5,942 nucleotides of DNA from Acidobacteriaceae bacterium (GTDB lineage: Bacteria; Acidobacteriota; Terriglobia; Terriglobales; Acidobacteriaceae): contig JASHUH010000532.1 of assembly GCA_030040115.1 (NCBI GenBank), forward strand, positions 1-5,942, in the 5' to 3' direction. The notes under the pieces are model-generated. The model saw nothing but the letters and a program-made list of their open reading frames with translations. It did no database searches and was not told where the DNA came from. The position numbers and the translations under genes are program-made. Of the stretch, positions 1-5,942 are shown piece by piece (position 1 is the first letter of the stretch; each line of letters starts with the position of its first letter).

Positions 1-1551
1 GTTCCTCCACACCCGGCCCTCGCGTTCGAGCAGATGGTCCGCGCATTCCGGGCCCCAGGAGCCGGCGAAGTAATTGGGGAAAACCTGCGGCTTCTTTGCC
101 GCCCAGGCTTGCAGGATGGGCGTGTAAAGCGCCCACGTGGTTTCCACGCCATCGCGATGTGAAAACAACGTCTGGTCGCCGAGCATCGCGTCGAGGAGCA
201 GCCGCTCGTAGCCGTTGGCGCTCGACTTGCCAAAGGCAGATTCGTAATCGAAATCCATATTGACTGGACAAACATTCATGTCCGGCGTGGTGGGCACCTT
301 GGCGCCGAAGCGCAACGCGATCCCTTCGTCGGGCTGAATGCGAATGGTCAACAGGTTGGGCTGGATCTCGTTGCACGGGCCGCTTCCCTGCATGCGGTTG
401 AAAATCAGCAGTGGCGGCTGTTTGAACAAAATGCCGATTTCCGTCGCCCGCTTCTTCATCCGCTTGCCGGCGCGAAGAAAAAACGGAACCCCGGCCCAGC
501 GCCAGTTTTCGATCTCCAGGCGCAGTGCCGCATACGTTTCTGTTCCCGACTCTGGATCCACGCGCTCCTCATCGCGGTAACCGATCACATGCTGGCCGGA
601 AACAATCCCAGGCCCATATTGCCCGCGCACCGAATTCAAGATGGGAATGGGCGGAATCGCCTGCCATACTTTCAATTTTTCGCGGCGCACGCTTTCCGCT
701 TCGAAGCTCGAAGGCGGTTCAAGCGCCACCAGCGCCAGCAGCTCCATCATGTGATTCTGGACCATGTCGCGCAGCGCTCCGGCTTTTTCGTAGAACGGGC
801 CGCGGCCCTCCACGCCCAGCGTCTCGCTCACCGTGATCTGCACATGGCTGACGTAGTTGCGGTTCCACACCGGCTCGAAAATGCCGTTGGCGAAGCGAAA
901 GACGAGCAGATTCTGCACCGTCTCCTTGCCCAGATAGTGATCGATGCGGAAAACCTGGCGCTCGGAAAAGACTGCGTTGACCCGATGGTTGAGCTCGCGC
1001 GCCGACTCGAGGTCATGGCCAAACGGCTTCTCGATCACCACAGCCACCTGCCCCTTTTCCGCGTGCGCCATCTCCTGGGCCCCGAGATTCCCGATAATGT
1101 CGGCGAAGAACTCCGGCGCGGTCGCCAAATAAAACAGGCGGCTGCCGCCGATGCCTCTTTCCGCATCGATGCGGTCGAGTTCCGTCTTTAAGTCGGCATA
1201 ATGACCGGGATCATCGAAATGGAGAGGAAAGTAACTGATATGGCTCACAAACTCATCGAGCTTGGGGTCGTGGGGATCGGCCCCGCCAAACTCGATGATC
1301 CCCTGGCGCATGTCCTCGGCAAATTCGTCGCCCAGAGGCCGTCGCGCTACGCCCACAATGGCGAATTCCCTGGGCAGTAAATTGTTCTGCCGCAAATGGT
1401 AGAGCGCGGGCAGCAGCTTGCGCTTGGTCAGGTCTCCCGAAGCGCCAAAGATCACCAGAATTCCCGGCTCCGGGATTCTTTCCTTGCCCTTCGGAACCTG
1501 CGAAAGATCCTCCGGGTTAACTCGTATCGGAATCGTCGTCATCGTCGCCAT
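1..1551 (-). CDS. zwf: Glucose-6-phosphate dehydrogenase, C-terminus cut by the window edge
   Basis: Oxidises glucose 6-phosphate to 6-phosphogluconolactone, the first step of the oxidative pentose phosphate pathway, in the cytoplasm. An open frame of 517 codons has no stop before the edge. The family is usually about 490-515 residues and the last visible residues (GREGRVWRN) match the usual C-terminal end, so only a few residues are missing. Seen: the Rossmann motif GASGDLTKRK at 36-45, EKPFG at 174-178, the substrate motif RIDHYLGKE at 202-210, and QNHMME around His267. His205 and His267 are 62 residues apart, the same spacing as His178 and catalytic His240 of the Leuconostoc enzyme. Ser38 and Arg70 occupy the positions that contact the NADP 2'-phosphate there, so NADP+ use is inferred. 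The start at 1551 is chosen because GGAGGC lies 9 bases upstream; an in-frame ATG three codons later (1542) is less well placed. It is second in an operon after gnd. Confidence 0.97.
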   Translation of the reverse strand, partial: MATMTTIPIRVNPEDLSQVPKGKERIPEPGILVIFGASGDLTKRKLLPALYHLRQNNLLPREFAIVGVARRPLGDEFAEDMRQGIIEFGGADPHDPKLDEFVSHISYFPLHFDDPGHYADLKTELDRIDAERGIGGSRLFYLATAPEFFADIIGNLGAQEMAHAEKGQVAVVIEKPFGHDLESARELNHRVNAVFSERQVFRIDHYLGKETVQNLLVFRFANGIFEPVWNRNYVSHVQITVSETLGVEGRGPFYEKAGALRDMVQNHMMELLALVALEPPSSFEAESVRREKLKVWQAIPPIPILNSVRGQYGPGIVSGQHVIGYRDEERVDPESGTETYAALRLEIENWRWAGVPFFLRAGKRMKKRATEIGILFKQPPLLIFNRMQGSGPCNEIQPNLLTIRIQPDEGIALRFGAKVPTTPDMNVCPVNMDFDYESAFGKSSANGYERLLLDAMLGDQTLFSHRDGVETTWALYTPILQAWAAKKPQVFPNYFAGSWGPECADHLLEREGRVWRN

Positions 1552-1560
1552 CGCTAGCTC

Positions 1561-1566
1561 GCCTCC
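1561..1566 (-). promoter_or_regulatory. Ribosome binding site of zwf
   Basis: On the minus strand GGAGGC ends 9 bases before the ATG at 1551. A second purine-rich match, AAGGAGG, lies further upstream at 1569-1575 but is 17 bases from the start, which is too far. The nearer site favours 1551 over the in-frame ATG at 1542, which would be 18 bases away. Confidence 0.6.
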
Positions 1567-1606
1567 CCCCTCCTTACCCGGCTCTGATCACTGACCACCG
1601 GCCGTC

Positions 1607-2512
<906 letters not shown>

Positions 2513-2517
2513 GAATT

Positions 2518-2523
2518 CCTCCT
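2518..2523 (-). promoter_or_regulatory. Ribosome binding site deciding the gnd start
   Basis: AGGAGG on the minus strand, 5 bases before the ATG at 2512. It is a near-perfect Shine-Dalgarno sequence placed directly ahead of the Rossmann fold, which rules out the 51-residue in-frame N-terminal extension reaching to 2665. Confidence 0.85.
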
Positions 2524-2705
2524 CTTCGGTTCGCACCTCGTTCCGATCGCCACCGCGCCTTGGTTTCGCGTTGAATCTGCGCTGTTTGGATGCCGGACAT
2601 TCTTCGGGGGTTCCAGCTTCTGATCGGGATCTGCGGCGCGCAAGCGGAAACGCGCCCTCCCGCACCTCACGCGTCGGCGGGGATCGCCGTCTCCGGACGT
2701 GCCTA

Positions 2706-2739
2706 AGAATACTTTAAACGGCACACCCTTTTATTTTCA
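2706..2739 (-). promoter_or_regulatory. Possible promoter of gnd-zwf in the AT-rich patch
   Basis: On the minus strand this AT-rich stretch holds two -10-like hexamers, TAAAGT (2711-2716) and TATTCT (2706-2711), each matching four of six consensus bases. TGAAAA at 2734-2739 lies 17 bases upstream of the first but matches the -35 consensus at only three positions. No canonical pair is present. The call rests mainly on the local AT richness upstream of an operon. If used, it would give a leader of roughly 190-200 bases. Confidence 0.25.
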
Positions 2740-2742
2740 TGG

Positions 2743-2766
2743 AAACAAAATTGCGAAGCTTTTCGC
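2743..2766 (-). terminator. Weak intrinsic terminator candidate after the 104-residue gene
   Basis: Read on the minus strand, the 5-bp inverted repeat GCGAA-AAGC-TTCGC is followed at once by AATTTTGTTT, a T-rich run. It lies about 86 bases after the stop codon at 2853. The stem is short and only moderately GC-rich, so termination may be weak or absent. Its position between the 104-residue gene and the AT-rich patch would separate the two transcription units. Confidence 0.3.
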
Positions 2767-2852
2767 GCCGGGCAGAATCACAGTGGATGATCGCAACTCT
2801 CTGCAGCGAACTGAAGACCACCCTCCCGGCATCGACGCTCAATCTCGCCCGG

Positions 2853-3167
2853 CTACTTGCTCTCCGGTCCCGGCTCCTCGTCCTTGTCGCCTTCCACCGA
2901 AATGCGCAGCGAGCGAAGAAAGTGCAAGTCGTTTGGGGTGAAGGCCCCCGGCTCGCCGCCCGCTTCCGCCCCCGCTTCGGACGATTCGCCGTTTCCCGCG
3001 CTCGTCCCCACCTCGTTCAGACCAATGGTGGCCTCCAGCATCAGCAACACGTCGAACCCGTGCTTGCGGATGTCCTGCACTACGCCGGCAATCTGTTCGC
3101 TTTCAATCACTGACTCGTGAATGGCTTCGCCCAGTTGCTGAATTAGCTCGCGCAGACGGGATGTCAT
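2853..3167 (-). CDS. Uncharacterised 104-residue protein with helical N-terminus and acidic tail
   Basis: I do not recognise this gene and assign no function. Seen: residues 1-49 look continuously helical and amphipathic (LRELIQQLGEAIHESV near the start, then DVLLMLEATIGL at 39-50). Residues 52-75 are a low-complexity Gly/Ala/Ser/Glu linker, probably disordered. A more ordered segment, FTPNDLHFLRSLRIS, sits at 76-90, and an acidic, proline-containing tail follows (92-103). No signal peptide, membrane helix, cysteine cluster or catalytic motif is visible, so it is probably cytosolic. The frame is open back to 3407, but the start at 3167 is clear: GGAGGT lies 6 bases upstream, and the sequence before it is a cysteine- and arginine-rich mix with no fold-like pattern. 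It is divergent from the 144-residue membrane protein and lies 340 bases upstream of gnd in the same direction. An antisense frame covers most of it but has no ribosome binding site. Confidence 0.75.
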   Translation of the reverse strand: MTSRLRELIQQLGEAIHESVIESEQIAGVVQDIRKHGFDVLLMLEATIGLNEVGTSAGNGESSEAGAEAGGEPGAFTPNDLHFLRSLRISVEGDKDEEPGPESK

Positions 3168-3323
3168 GGTGGAACCTCCATGGGCGGCCAGCGCGAAGAA
3201 GACGGCGCGGCGTGCAACGTGCACTCTTTCTACCATACTGATGCTTTTCAACGGCAACCGGAAGCAAGGGCAGCCTCTCGGAAAAGCAAGTCGCCACGGG
3301 TCGCTGTTACCATCATAACTGGA
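3168..3323. promoter_or_regulatory. Divergent intergenic region between the 104- and 144-residue genes
   Basis: A gap of 156 bases from which both genes read outward, so it should hold both promoters. I could not identify a consensus -35/-10 pair with correct spacing on either strand. An interrupted palindrome GTGCA-ACG-TGCAC lies at 3212-3224, about 45 bases upstream of the 104-residue start, and could be an operator. With five-base arms it could equally be chance. Confidence 0.4.
3174..3179 (-). promoter_or_regulatory. Ribosome binding site of the 104-residue gene
   Basis: GGAGGT on the minus strand, 6 bases before the ATG at 3167. It is the main evidence that translation starts there and not at the upstream in-frame ATG at 3407. 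Confidence 0.75.
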
Positions 3324-3758
3324 ATGAGACCTCAAACCATCGGCCGCGTTCTGGGAATCGGAGTTCGCGTTGCAGGCCGGATCGCGGGTCAGCATCTGGC
3401 CGGCCACGCGCAGGCTGCCGCTGCGCGCCCCCTCACCGTTCCTGCCGCCCCTCTACGGGCGGGCGCCCAGAACGCGACGCGTATCACCTCCCGGACCGGC
3501 GGCGCCGTAGCCAAGGGAATCGGCGGGTTTTTGCGCCCCTTCGCACGCGTGGGTGGAATCATCTGGCTTGAGGTGGCGGGCGTCTTTTTTCTCTTGCCGG
3601 TATTAGTCTTCGCGCCGAGAGCATGGCAATATCGGGTGGACTGGCTCCACGGACCCGGGCAAAGAACCTTCTGGGCCTCCATTGTCGTGGTGGTCGTCTT
3701 TCTCTATCTCGGCGTCAGCTCATTCTGGCGCGCCCACCGCAAATCAGCCACGAATTAG
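3324..3758 (+). CDS. Uncharacterised 144-residue protein with two membrane helices
   Basis: I do not recognise a family. Seen: residues 1-35 are rich in Gly, Ala and Arg with an amphipathic, repetitive look (IGRVLGIGVRVAGRIAG at 6-22). Residues 36-75 are basic and proline/alanine-rich. Two strongly hydrophobic segments follow, at about 77-97 (VGGIIWLEVAGVFFLLPVLV) and 117-135 (FWASIVVVVVFLYLGVSSF), separated by a short loop (FAPRAWQYRVDWLHGPGQRT). The C-terminus is short and basic. By the positive-inside rule both basic ends would be cytoplasmic, making a helical hairpin in the inner membrane. The ATG at 3324 is the most plausible start, but no good ribosome binding site precedes it, and the frame is open back to 3180. 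It may be leaderless, or the start may be different. It is divergent from the 104-residue gene and convergent with the TMEM175-like gene, 33 bases away, with no clear terminator between them. Confidence 0.65.
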   Translation: MRPQTIGRVLGIGVRVAGRIAGQHLAGHAQAAAARPLTVPAAPLRAGAQNATRITSRTGGAVAKGIGGFLRPFARVGGIIWLEVAGVFFLLPVLVFAPRAWQYRVDWLHGPGQRTFWASIVVVVVFLYLGVSSFWRAHRKSATN

Positions 3759-3791
3759 AGCCGGCGCCGCAGCAACCCCGCTCCCGTGCTT

Positions 3792-4421
3792 TCAATTGCG
3801 TCTCCGCTGCCAAACCGACGGGGTGACGGCGTAGTTCAACTGCACCGCTAGAATCACGCCGATGCTTACCCAGGTGTTGATGAAGCATAGCACCGCGCCC
3901 GCCGCATAAAACGACTGCGCGATCACGATCCGCCGGCAGATGCTGCCCCGCACCTCATCCGGCGTATCGGCCTTGATTAACCGGGCATGAGTGGCGTGCG
4001 CCCATCTCCAATAGAGCATGGCGCCGGCCGCGAAGATATTCAGCCAATACATGCCCAGCGCGGCGCGATAGGTGATAAAGCTCGCCAGCAACCGCGTCGA
4101 AAGCGGCAGAAACGTGATCGCGAACAGAAATCCCAGGTGAATCCAGGTCAGGTCCCGCGTGCCTTCGGCGATATAGTTAAGCTGCGTTTGCTGCCCAGCC
4201 CACAAAATTCCCAGAGTCAGGAAGCTCATCGCGTACGCGATCCATTGCGGCCCCAGCGCCGCCAGCGCGCCCAGCAACTCGCCCTCGTGGTGGACCGCGG
4301 AAATTGAAGGGATGTGCAGGTCCAGCACCAGCAGCGTCATGGCCACGGCGAAAATGCCGTCGCTCAACGCCGCCAGCCGGTCTATATTGCGGCCCTGGAT
4401 GCGGTTATACAGGGTCGGCAT
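3792..4421 (-). CDS. TMEM175-family (DUF1211) potassium-channel-like membrane protein
   Basis: Probable potassium-selective cation channel of the inner membrane. Characterised bacterial TMEM175 proteins are six-helix subunits that assemble as tetramers. Seen: 209 residues, the usual length for a bacterial single-repeat member. The family signature in the first helix reads RLAALSDGIFAVAMTLL at 15-31, where the consensus is R-x3-F-S-D-G. The SDG is kept, but Leu19 replaces the usual Phe. Hydrophobic helices lie roughly at 17-37, 57-77, 93-113, 123-140, 163-181 and 183-200. Family knowledge places hydrophobic residues of helix 1 at the pore constriction; the equivalence to Ile23 and Leu30 here is inferred. 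The start at 4421 is preferred because GGGAGG ends 6 bases before it; a GTG two codons upstream (4427) touches that site. It follows the 56-residue gene by 16 bases, probably as one transcript. Ion selectivity cannot be read from sequence alone. Confidence 0.87.
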   Translation of the reverse strand: MPTLYNRIQGRNIDRLAALSDGIFAVAMTLLVLDLHIPSISAVHHEGELLGALAALGPQWIAYAMSFLTLGILWAGQQTQLNYIAEGTRDLTWIHLGFLFAITFLPLSTRLLASFITYRAALGMYWLNIFAAGAMLYWRWAHATHARLIKADTPDEVRGSICRRIVIAQSFYAAGAVLCFINTWVSIGVILAVQLNYAVTPSVWQRRRN

Positions 4422-4427
4422 GCACAC

Positions 4428-4433
4428 CCTCCC
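4428..4433 (-). promoter_or_regulatory. Ribosome binding site of the TMEM175-like gene
   Basis: GGGAGG on the minus strand, 6 bases before the ATG at 4421. It directly abuts the alternative GTG at 4427, so the ATG is the better start. It lies 4 bases after the stop of the upstream 56-residue gene, a spacing that allows translational coupling. Confidence 0.7.
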
Positions 4434-4437
4434 GTGT

Positions 4438-4608
4438 TCAAGCCCGCGGCCGCCGCGCCTCGCGCGTCAAGTGCCAAACGGCGAGCGCGAGCGCCAGCGC
4501 GCCCAGCCCATAAGCCACCATCGCGGAGCGGCCGCGATGCAACTCCCATCCCTTCCAAAACGCCACTCCCGCGGCGAGCAACATCATGACGCCTCGAACG
4601 TGCTCCAT
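4438..4608 (-). CDS. Small 56-residue membrane protein upstream of the channel gene
   Basis: I do not recognise a family. The ATG at 4608 is preceded by AAGGAAG 5 bases upstream, and the TGA lies at 4440-4438. Seen: a short hydrophobic stretch at 7-18 (VMMLLAAGVAFW), a tryptophan-rich charged loop (KGWELHRGRS at 19-28), a second, longer hydrophobic helix at 29-47 (AMVAYGLGALALALAVWHL), and a basic tail (TREARRPRA). This is the pattern of a two-helix hairpin with a cytoplasmic basic C-terminus. The gene ends 16 bases before the TMEM175-like start, and that gene's ribosome binding site follows almost at once, so co-transcription and possibly translational coupling are likely. It could be a channel accessory peptide, or an unrelated small membrane protein that shares the transcript; nothing in the sequence decides this. 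It is short, so the call rests on start signal, hydrophobic pattern and context. Confidence 0.6.
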   Translation of the reverse strand: MEHVRGVMMLLAAGVAFWKGWELHRGRSAMVAYGLGALALALAVWHLTREARRPRA

Positions 4609-4613
4609 GTGCG

Positions 4614-4620
4614 CTTCCTT
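4614..4620 (-). promoter_or_regulatory. Ribosome binding site of the 56-residue gene
   Basis: AAGGAAG, within the longer purine run GGAAAGGAAG on the minus strand, lies 5 bases before the ATG at 4608. It is the main positive evidence that this short frame is translated. Confidence 0.55.
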
Positions 4621-4800
4621 TCCTGTTCAGCGCCGCTGATCCGATGAATCCGCGCCGATGTGCCCGGCTCGAACGCGCCGCCGCTCCCTGTGTGAACCCG
4701 CAGTTTCATTTATCCTATCGGCTTCCACCCGGCAGTCCGTGTCGGCCTTGCATCGACCGGCGCCCGCCAGCGCAACCCTGCGGTGAGTAAGATACAAGCT

Positions 4801-4807
4801 GGAAGGA
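4801..4807 (+). promoter_or_regulatory. Ribosome binding site of gcvT
   Basis: GGAAGGA ends 5 bases before the ATG at 4813. An in-frame GTG ten codons upstream (4783) has no comparable site, so the ATG is chosen. Confidence 0.65.
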
Positions 4808-4812
4808 ATTTC

Positions 4813-5942
4813 ATGACCGCCCCGGCCCAGTCTATCCCCGCTTCATCCGCCGCGCCCGTTCCCCTCAAAAAAACTGCGCTTAACGCCGCGCACCGCGCCC
4901 TCAAAGCCAGAATGGTCGATTTCGGCGGCTGGGACATGCCGGTCGAGTATCCATGCCCCGGCGGCGGGTTGATTGCCGAGCACATGGCCGTGCGCACCGG
5001 CGTCGGTCTCTTCGACGTTTCGCACATGGGCGAAATTCAGTTTCGTGGTCCCGGCGCGCTCGCCGCCGTCCAGCACATCACCATGAACGACGCCTCGCGC
5101 CTCGCCGACGGACAGGCGCACTACTCCGCGCTGCTCACGCCCCAAGGAACGTTCGTCGATGACATCCTTGTCCACCGTTTGAGCCCCAACGACTATCTGC
5201 TGGTGGTCAACGCCGGAACCACGGACACCGATTTCGCCTGGATCCGCCAGCAGGTGAGCGGCAGGCCGGGGGCCCACGTGAGCAACTATTCGAGCTATTA
5301 CTCGCAGCTTGCCGTGCAGGGGCCGCGCGCGCTCGAAACCCTCCAAAAACTAACCAAAGTCGATCTCGCTGCGATTAAAAATTATTGGTTTGCGTGGGGC
5401 GCTGTGGCCGGCATTCCCAACGTGCTCATCGCCCGCACCGGCTACTCCGGCGAAGACGGCTTCGAGGTCTACACCCCCTCCGACGAGGCCACTACCGTGA
5501 AGATGTGGAACGCGCTCCTCGAAGCAGGCGCCGAATTCGCCATCCGGCCCTGCGGCCTGGGGGCGCGCAACACGCTGCGCCTCGAAGCCGGCATGAGCCT
5601 CTATGGGCACGAAATTTCTGAAGAGATCAACGTTTTGGAAGCCGGCCTCACGCGCTGGCTCAAGCTCGACAAAGGCGATTTCATCGGGCGCGACGCGCTT
5701 CTTGCCGTCGAGGCCGAGGGCGGACCCCGGCGCAAAATCGTTGGCCTGGAAATGGTCGAGCGCGGCATCGCCCGCGACGGGTATTCCGTACTTTCACTCT
5801 CTGGAGAAGCCATTGGGCAGGTGACTTCCGGTTCGCCGGCGCCATTTCTCAAAGCCAACATCGCCATGGCGCTGGTTCCGGCCGCGGCCGTCGCCTCCGG
5901 CGAAGATCTGCTGGTCGATGTGCGCGGAAACCGCGTGCGCGC
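4813..5942 (+). CDS. gcvT: Aminomethyltransferase, T protein of the glycine cleavage system, 3' end cut
   Basis: Transfers the methylene group from the aminomethyl-lipoyl H protein to tetrahydrofolate, releasing ammonia and yielding 5,10-methylene-THF; cytosolic. Seen: 376 codons with no stop before the window ends. Residues 1-21 are an Ala/Pro/Ser-rich extension before the fold. The folate-binding domain follows, with VDFGGWDMP at 35-43, LFDVSHMGE at 67-75, the acidic pair Asp116-Asp117 in GTFVDDILV (by family knowledge the site of the aspartate that contacts folate), TGYSGEDGFEVY at 209-220 and LRLEAGMSLYGHEI at 255-268. LDKGDFIGRDAL at 285-296 leads into the C-terminal barrel domain. T proteins are usually about 360-375 residues; allowing for the extension, about 10-20 residues are probably missing. 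gcvH and gcvP commonly follow gcvT, but lie outside this window if present. The short segment EYPCPGGGLIAEH at 45-57 seems two or three residues longer than the common form. Confidence 0.96.
   Translation, partial: MTAPAQSIPASSAAPVPLKKTALNAAHRALKARMVDFGGWDMPVEYPCPGGGLIAEHMAVRTGVGLFDVSHMGEIQFRGPGALAAVQHITMNDASRLADGQAHYSALLTPQGTFVDDILVHRLSPNDYLLVVNAGTTDTDFAWIRQQVSGRPGAHVSNYSSYYSQLAVQGPRALETLQKLTKVDLAAIKNYWFAWGAVAGIPNVLIARTGYSGEDGFEVYTPSDEATTVKMWNALLEAGAEFAIRPCGLGARNTLRLEAGMSLYGHEISEEINVLEAGLTRWLKLDKGDFIGRDALLAVEAEGGPRRKIVGLEMVERGIARDGYSVLSLSGEAIGQVTSGSPAPFLKANIAMALVPAAAVASGEDLLVDVRGNRVR

Larger units (their letters stand above)
2513..2852. other. Gene-free region upstream of gnd, probable promoter and leader
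   Basis: About 340 bases between the gnd start and the stop of the 104-residue gene. I see no convincing gene on either strand. Frames that cross it lack a ribosome binding site and have a low-complexity, arginine-rich composition. It contains an AT-rich patch at about 2701-2752 in otherwise GC-rich DNA. Nearer gnd there are two GC-rich inverted repeats: stems 2635-2640 with 2651-2656 (10-base loop) and 2675-2679 with 2685-2689 (5-base loop). It should carry the promoter of the gnd-zwf operon unless that operon is read through from the 104-residue gene. Confidence 0.6.
4609..4812. promoter_or_regulatory. Divergent intergenic region between the channel operon and gcvT
   Basis: A stretch of 204 bases that should hold promoters for both directions. 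A short AT-rich island (4701-4719) contains TATCCT on the plus strand (4711-4716) and TAGGAT on the minus strand (4712-4717), each four of six against the -10 consensus, but no matching -35 lies at proper spacing for either. I looked for a glycine riboswitch ahead of gcvT and saw none of its conserved elements. Confidence 0.4.

Noticed and set aside
589..1191. A 200-codon open frame on the plus strand, antisense to zwf
   Set aside because: It has the same shadow composition and lies entirely opposite a clear G6PD coding frame.
1552..1606. Terminator or second promoter between gnd and zwf
   Set aside because: Only four-base CCGG arms and a TGATCA palindrome are visible, with no T-run and no promoter-like pair. 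The gap is short enough for simple co-transcription.
2513..2665. In-frame N-terminal extension of gnd back to an ATG at 2665
   Set aside because: The extension is Arg/Glu-rich and unlike the family. The Rossmann motif begins immediately after the ATG at 2512, which has an excellent ribosome binding site.
2739..3113. A 124-codon open frame on the plus strand over the 104-residue gene
   Set aside because: It lacks a ribosome binding site and reads as an arginine-rich shadow, whereas the minus-strand frame has a strong start signal and a protein-like helical pattern.
3759..3791. Bidirectional terminator between the convergent 144-residue and TMEM175-like genes
   Set aside because: Only the short loopless palindrome CGGCGCCG (3762-3769) is present, with no T-run on either side.
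4609..4812. Glycine riboswitch ahead of gcvT
   Set aside because: gcv genes are often under such control, so I looked for the conserved core elements and the tandem aptamer arrangement and saw none in the 204-base gap.
4843..5346. A 167-codon open frame on the minus strand inside gcvT
   Set aside because: It lies opposite conserved GcvT motifs and has no start signal; it is an antisense shadow.

Overview
The window is a stretch of GC-rich bacterial chromosome carrying seven protein genes that I can support. There is no RNA gene, CRISPR array, insertion sequence or prophage signature. Protein style, GC-biased codon use with long antisense shadow frames, and the mix of a short-class 6-phosphogluconate dehydrogenase, a TMEM175-type channel and small orphan proteins would fit an acidobacterium. 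That placement is an impression from protein style, not a demonstrated fact.

Left block (1-2512, minus strand): gnd followed by zwf, read right to left with a 55-base gap, an oxidative pentose phosphate operon. zwf encodes glucose-6-phosphate dehydrogenase and runs off the left edge close to its C-terminus. gnd encodes a complete 301-residue 6-phosphogluconate dehydrogenase of the short class. The cofactor-binding residues suggest NADP+ for the first enzyme and NAD+ for the second. Upstream of gnd lies about 340 bases without a gene (2513-2852), holding an AT-rich promoter-like patch, two small GC-rich hairpins and a weak terminator candidate.

Middle block (2853-3758): two unrecognised genes transcribed divergently from a 156-base gap. 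One is a 104-residue soluble protein (minus) with a helical N-terminus, a low-complexity linker and a short conserved-looking C-terminal segment. The other is a 144-residue protein (plus) with two predicted membrane helices.

Right block (3792-5942): a minus-strand pair, in which a 56-residue two-helix membrane protein precedes by 16 bases a 209-residue TMEM175-family (DUF1211) potassium-channel-like protein. Divergent from this pair, after a 204-base gap, gcvT (aminomethyltransferase, the T protein of the glycine cleavage system) begins on the plus strand and leaves the right edge probably 10-20 residues short of its end.

Most of this is housekeeping carbon and one-carbon metabolism. I found no clear undescribed system. 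The items most worth a second look are the 56-residue protein coupled to the TMEM175 channel gene, and the 104/144-residue divergent pair.
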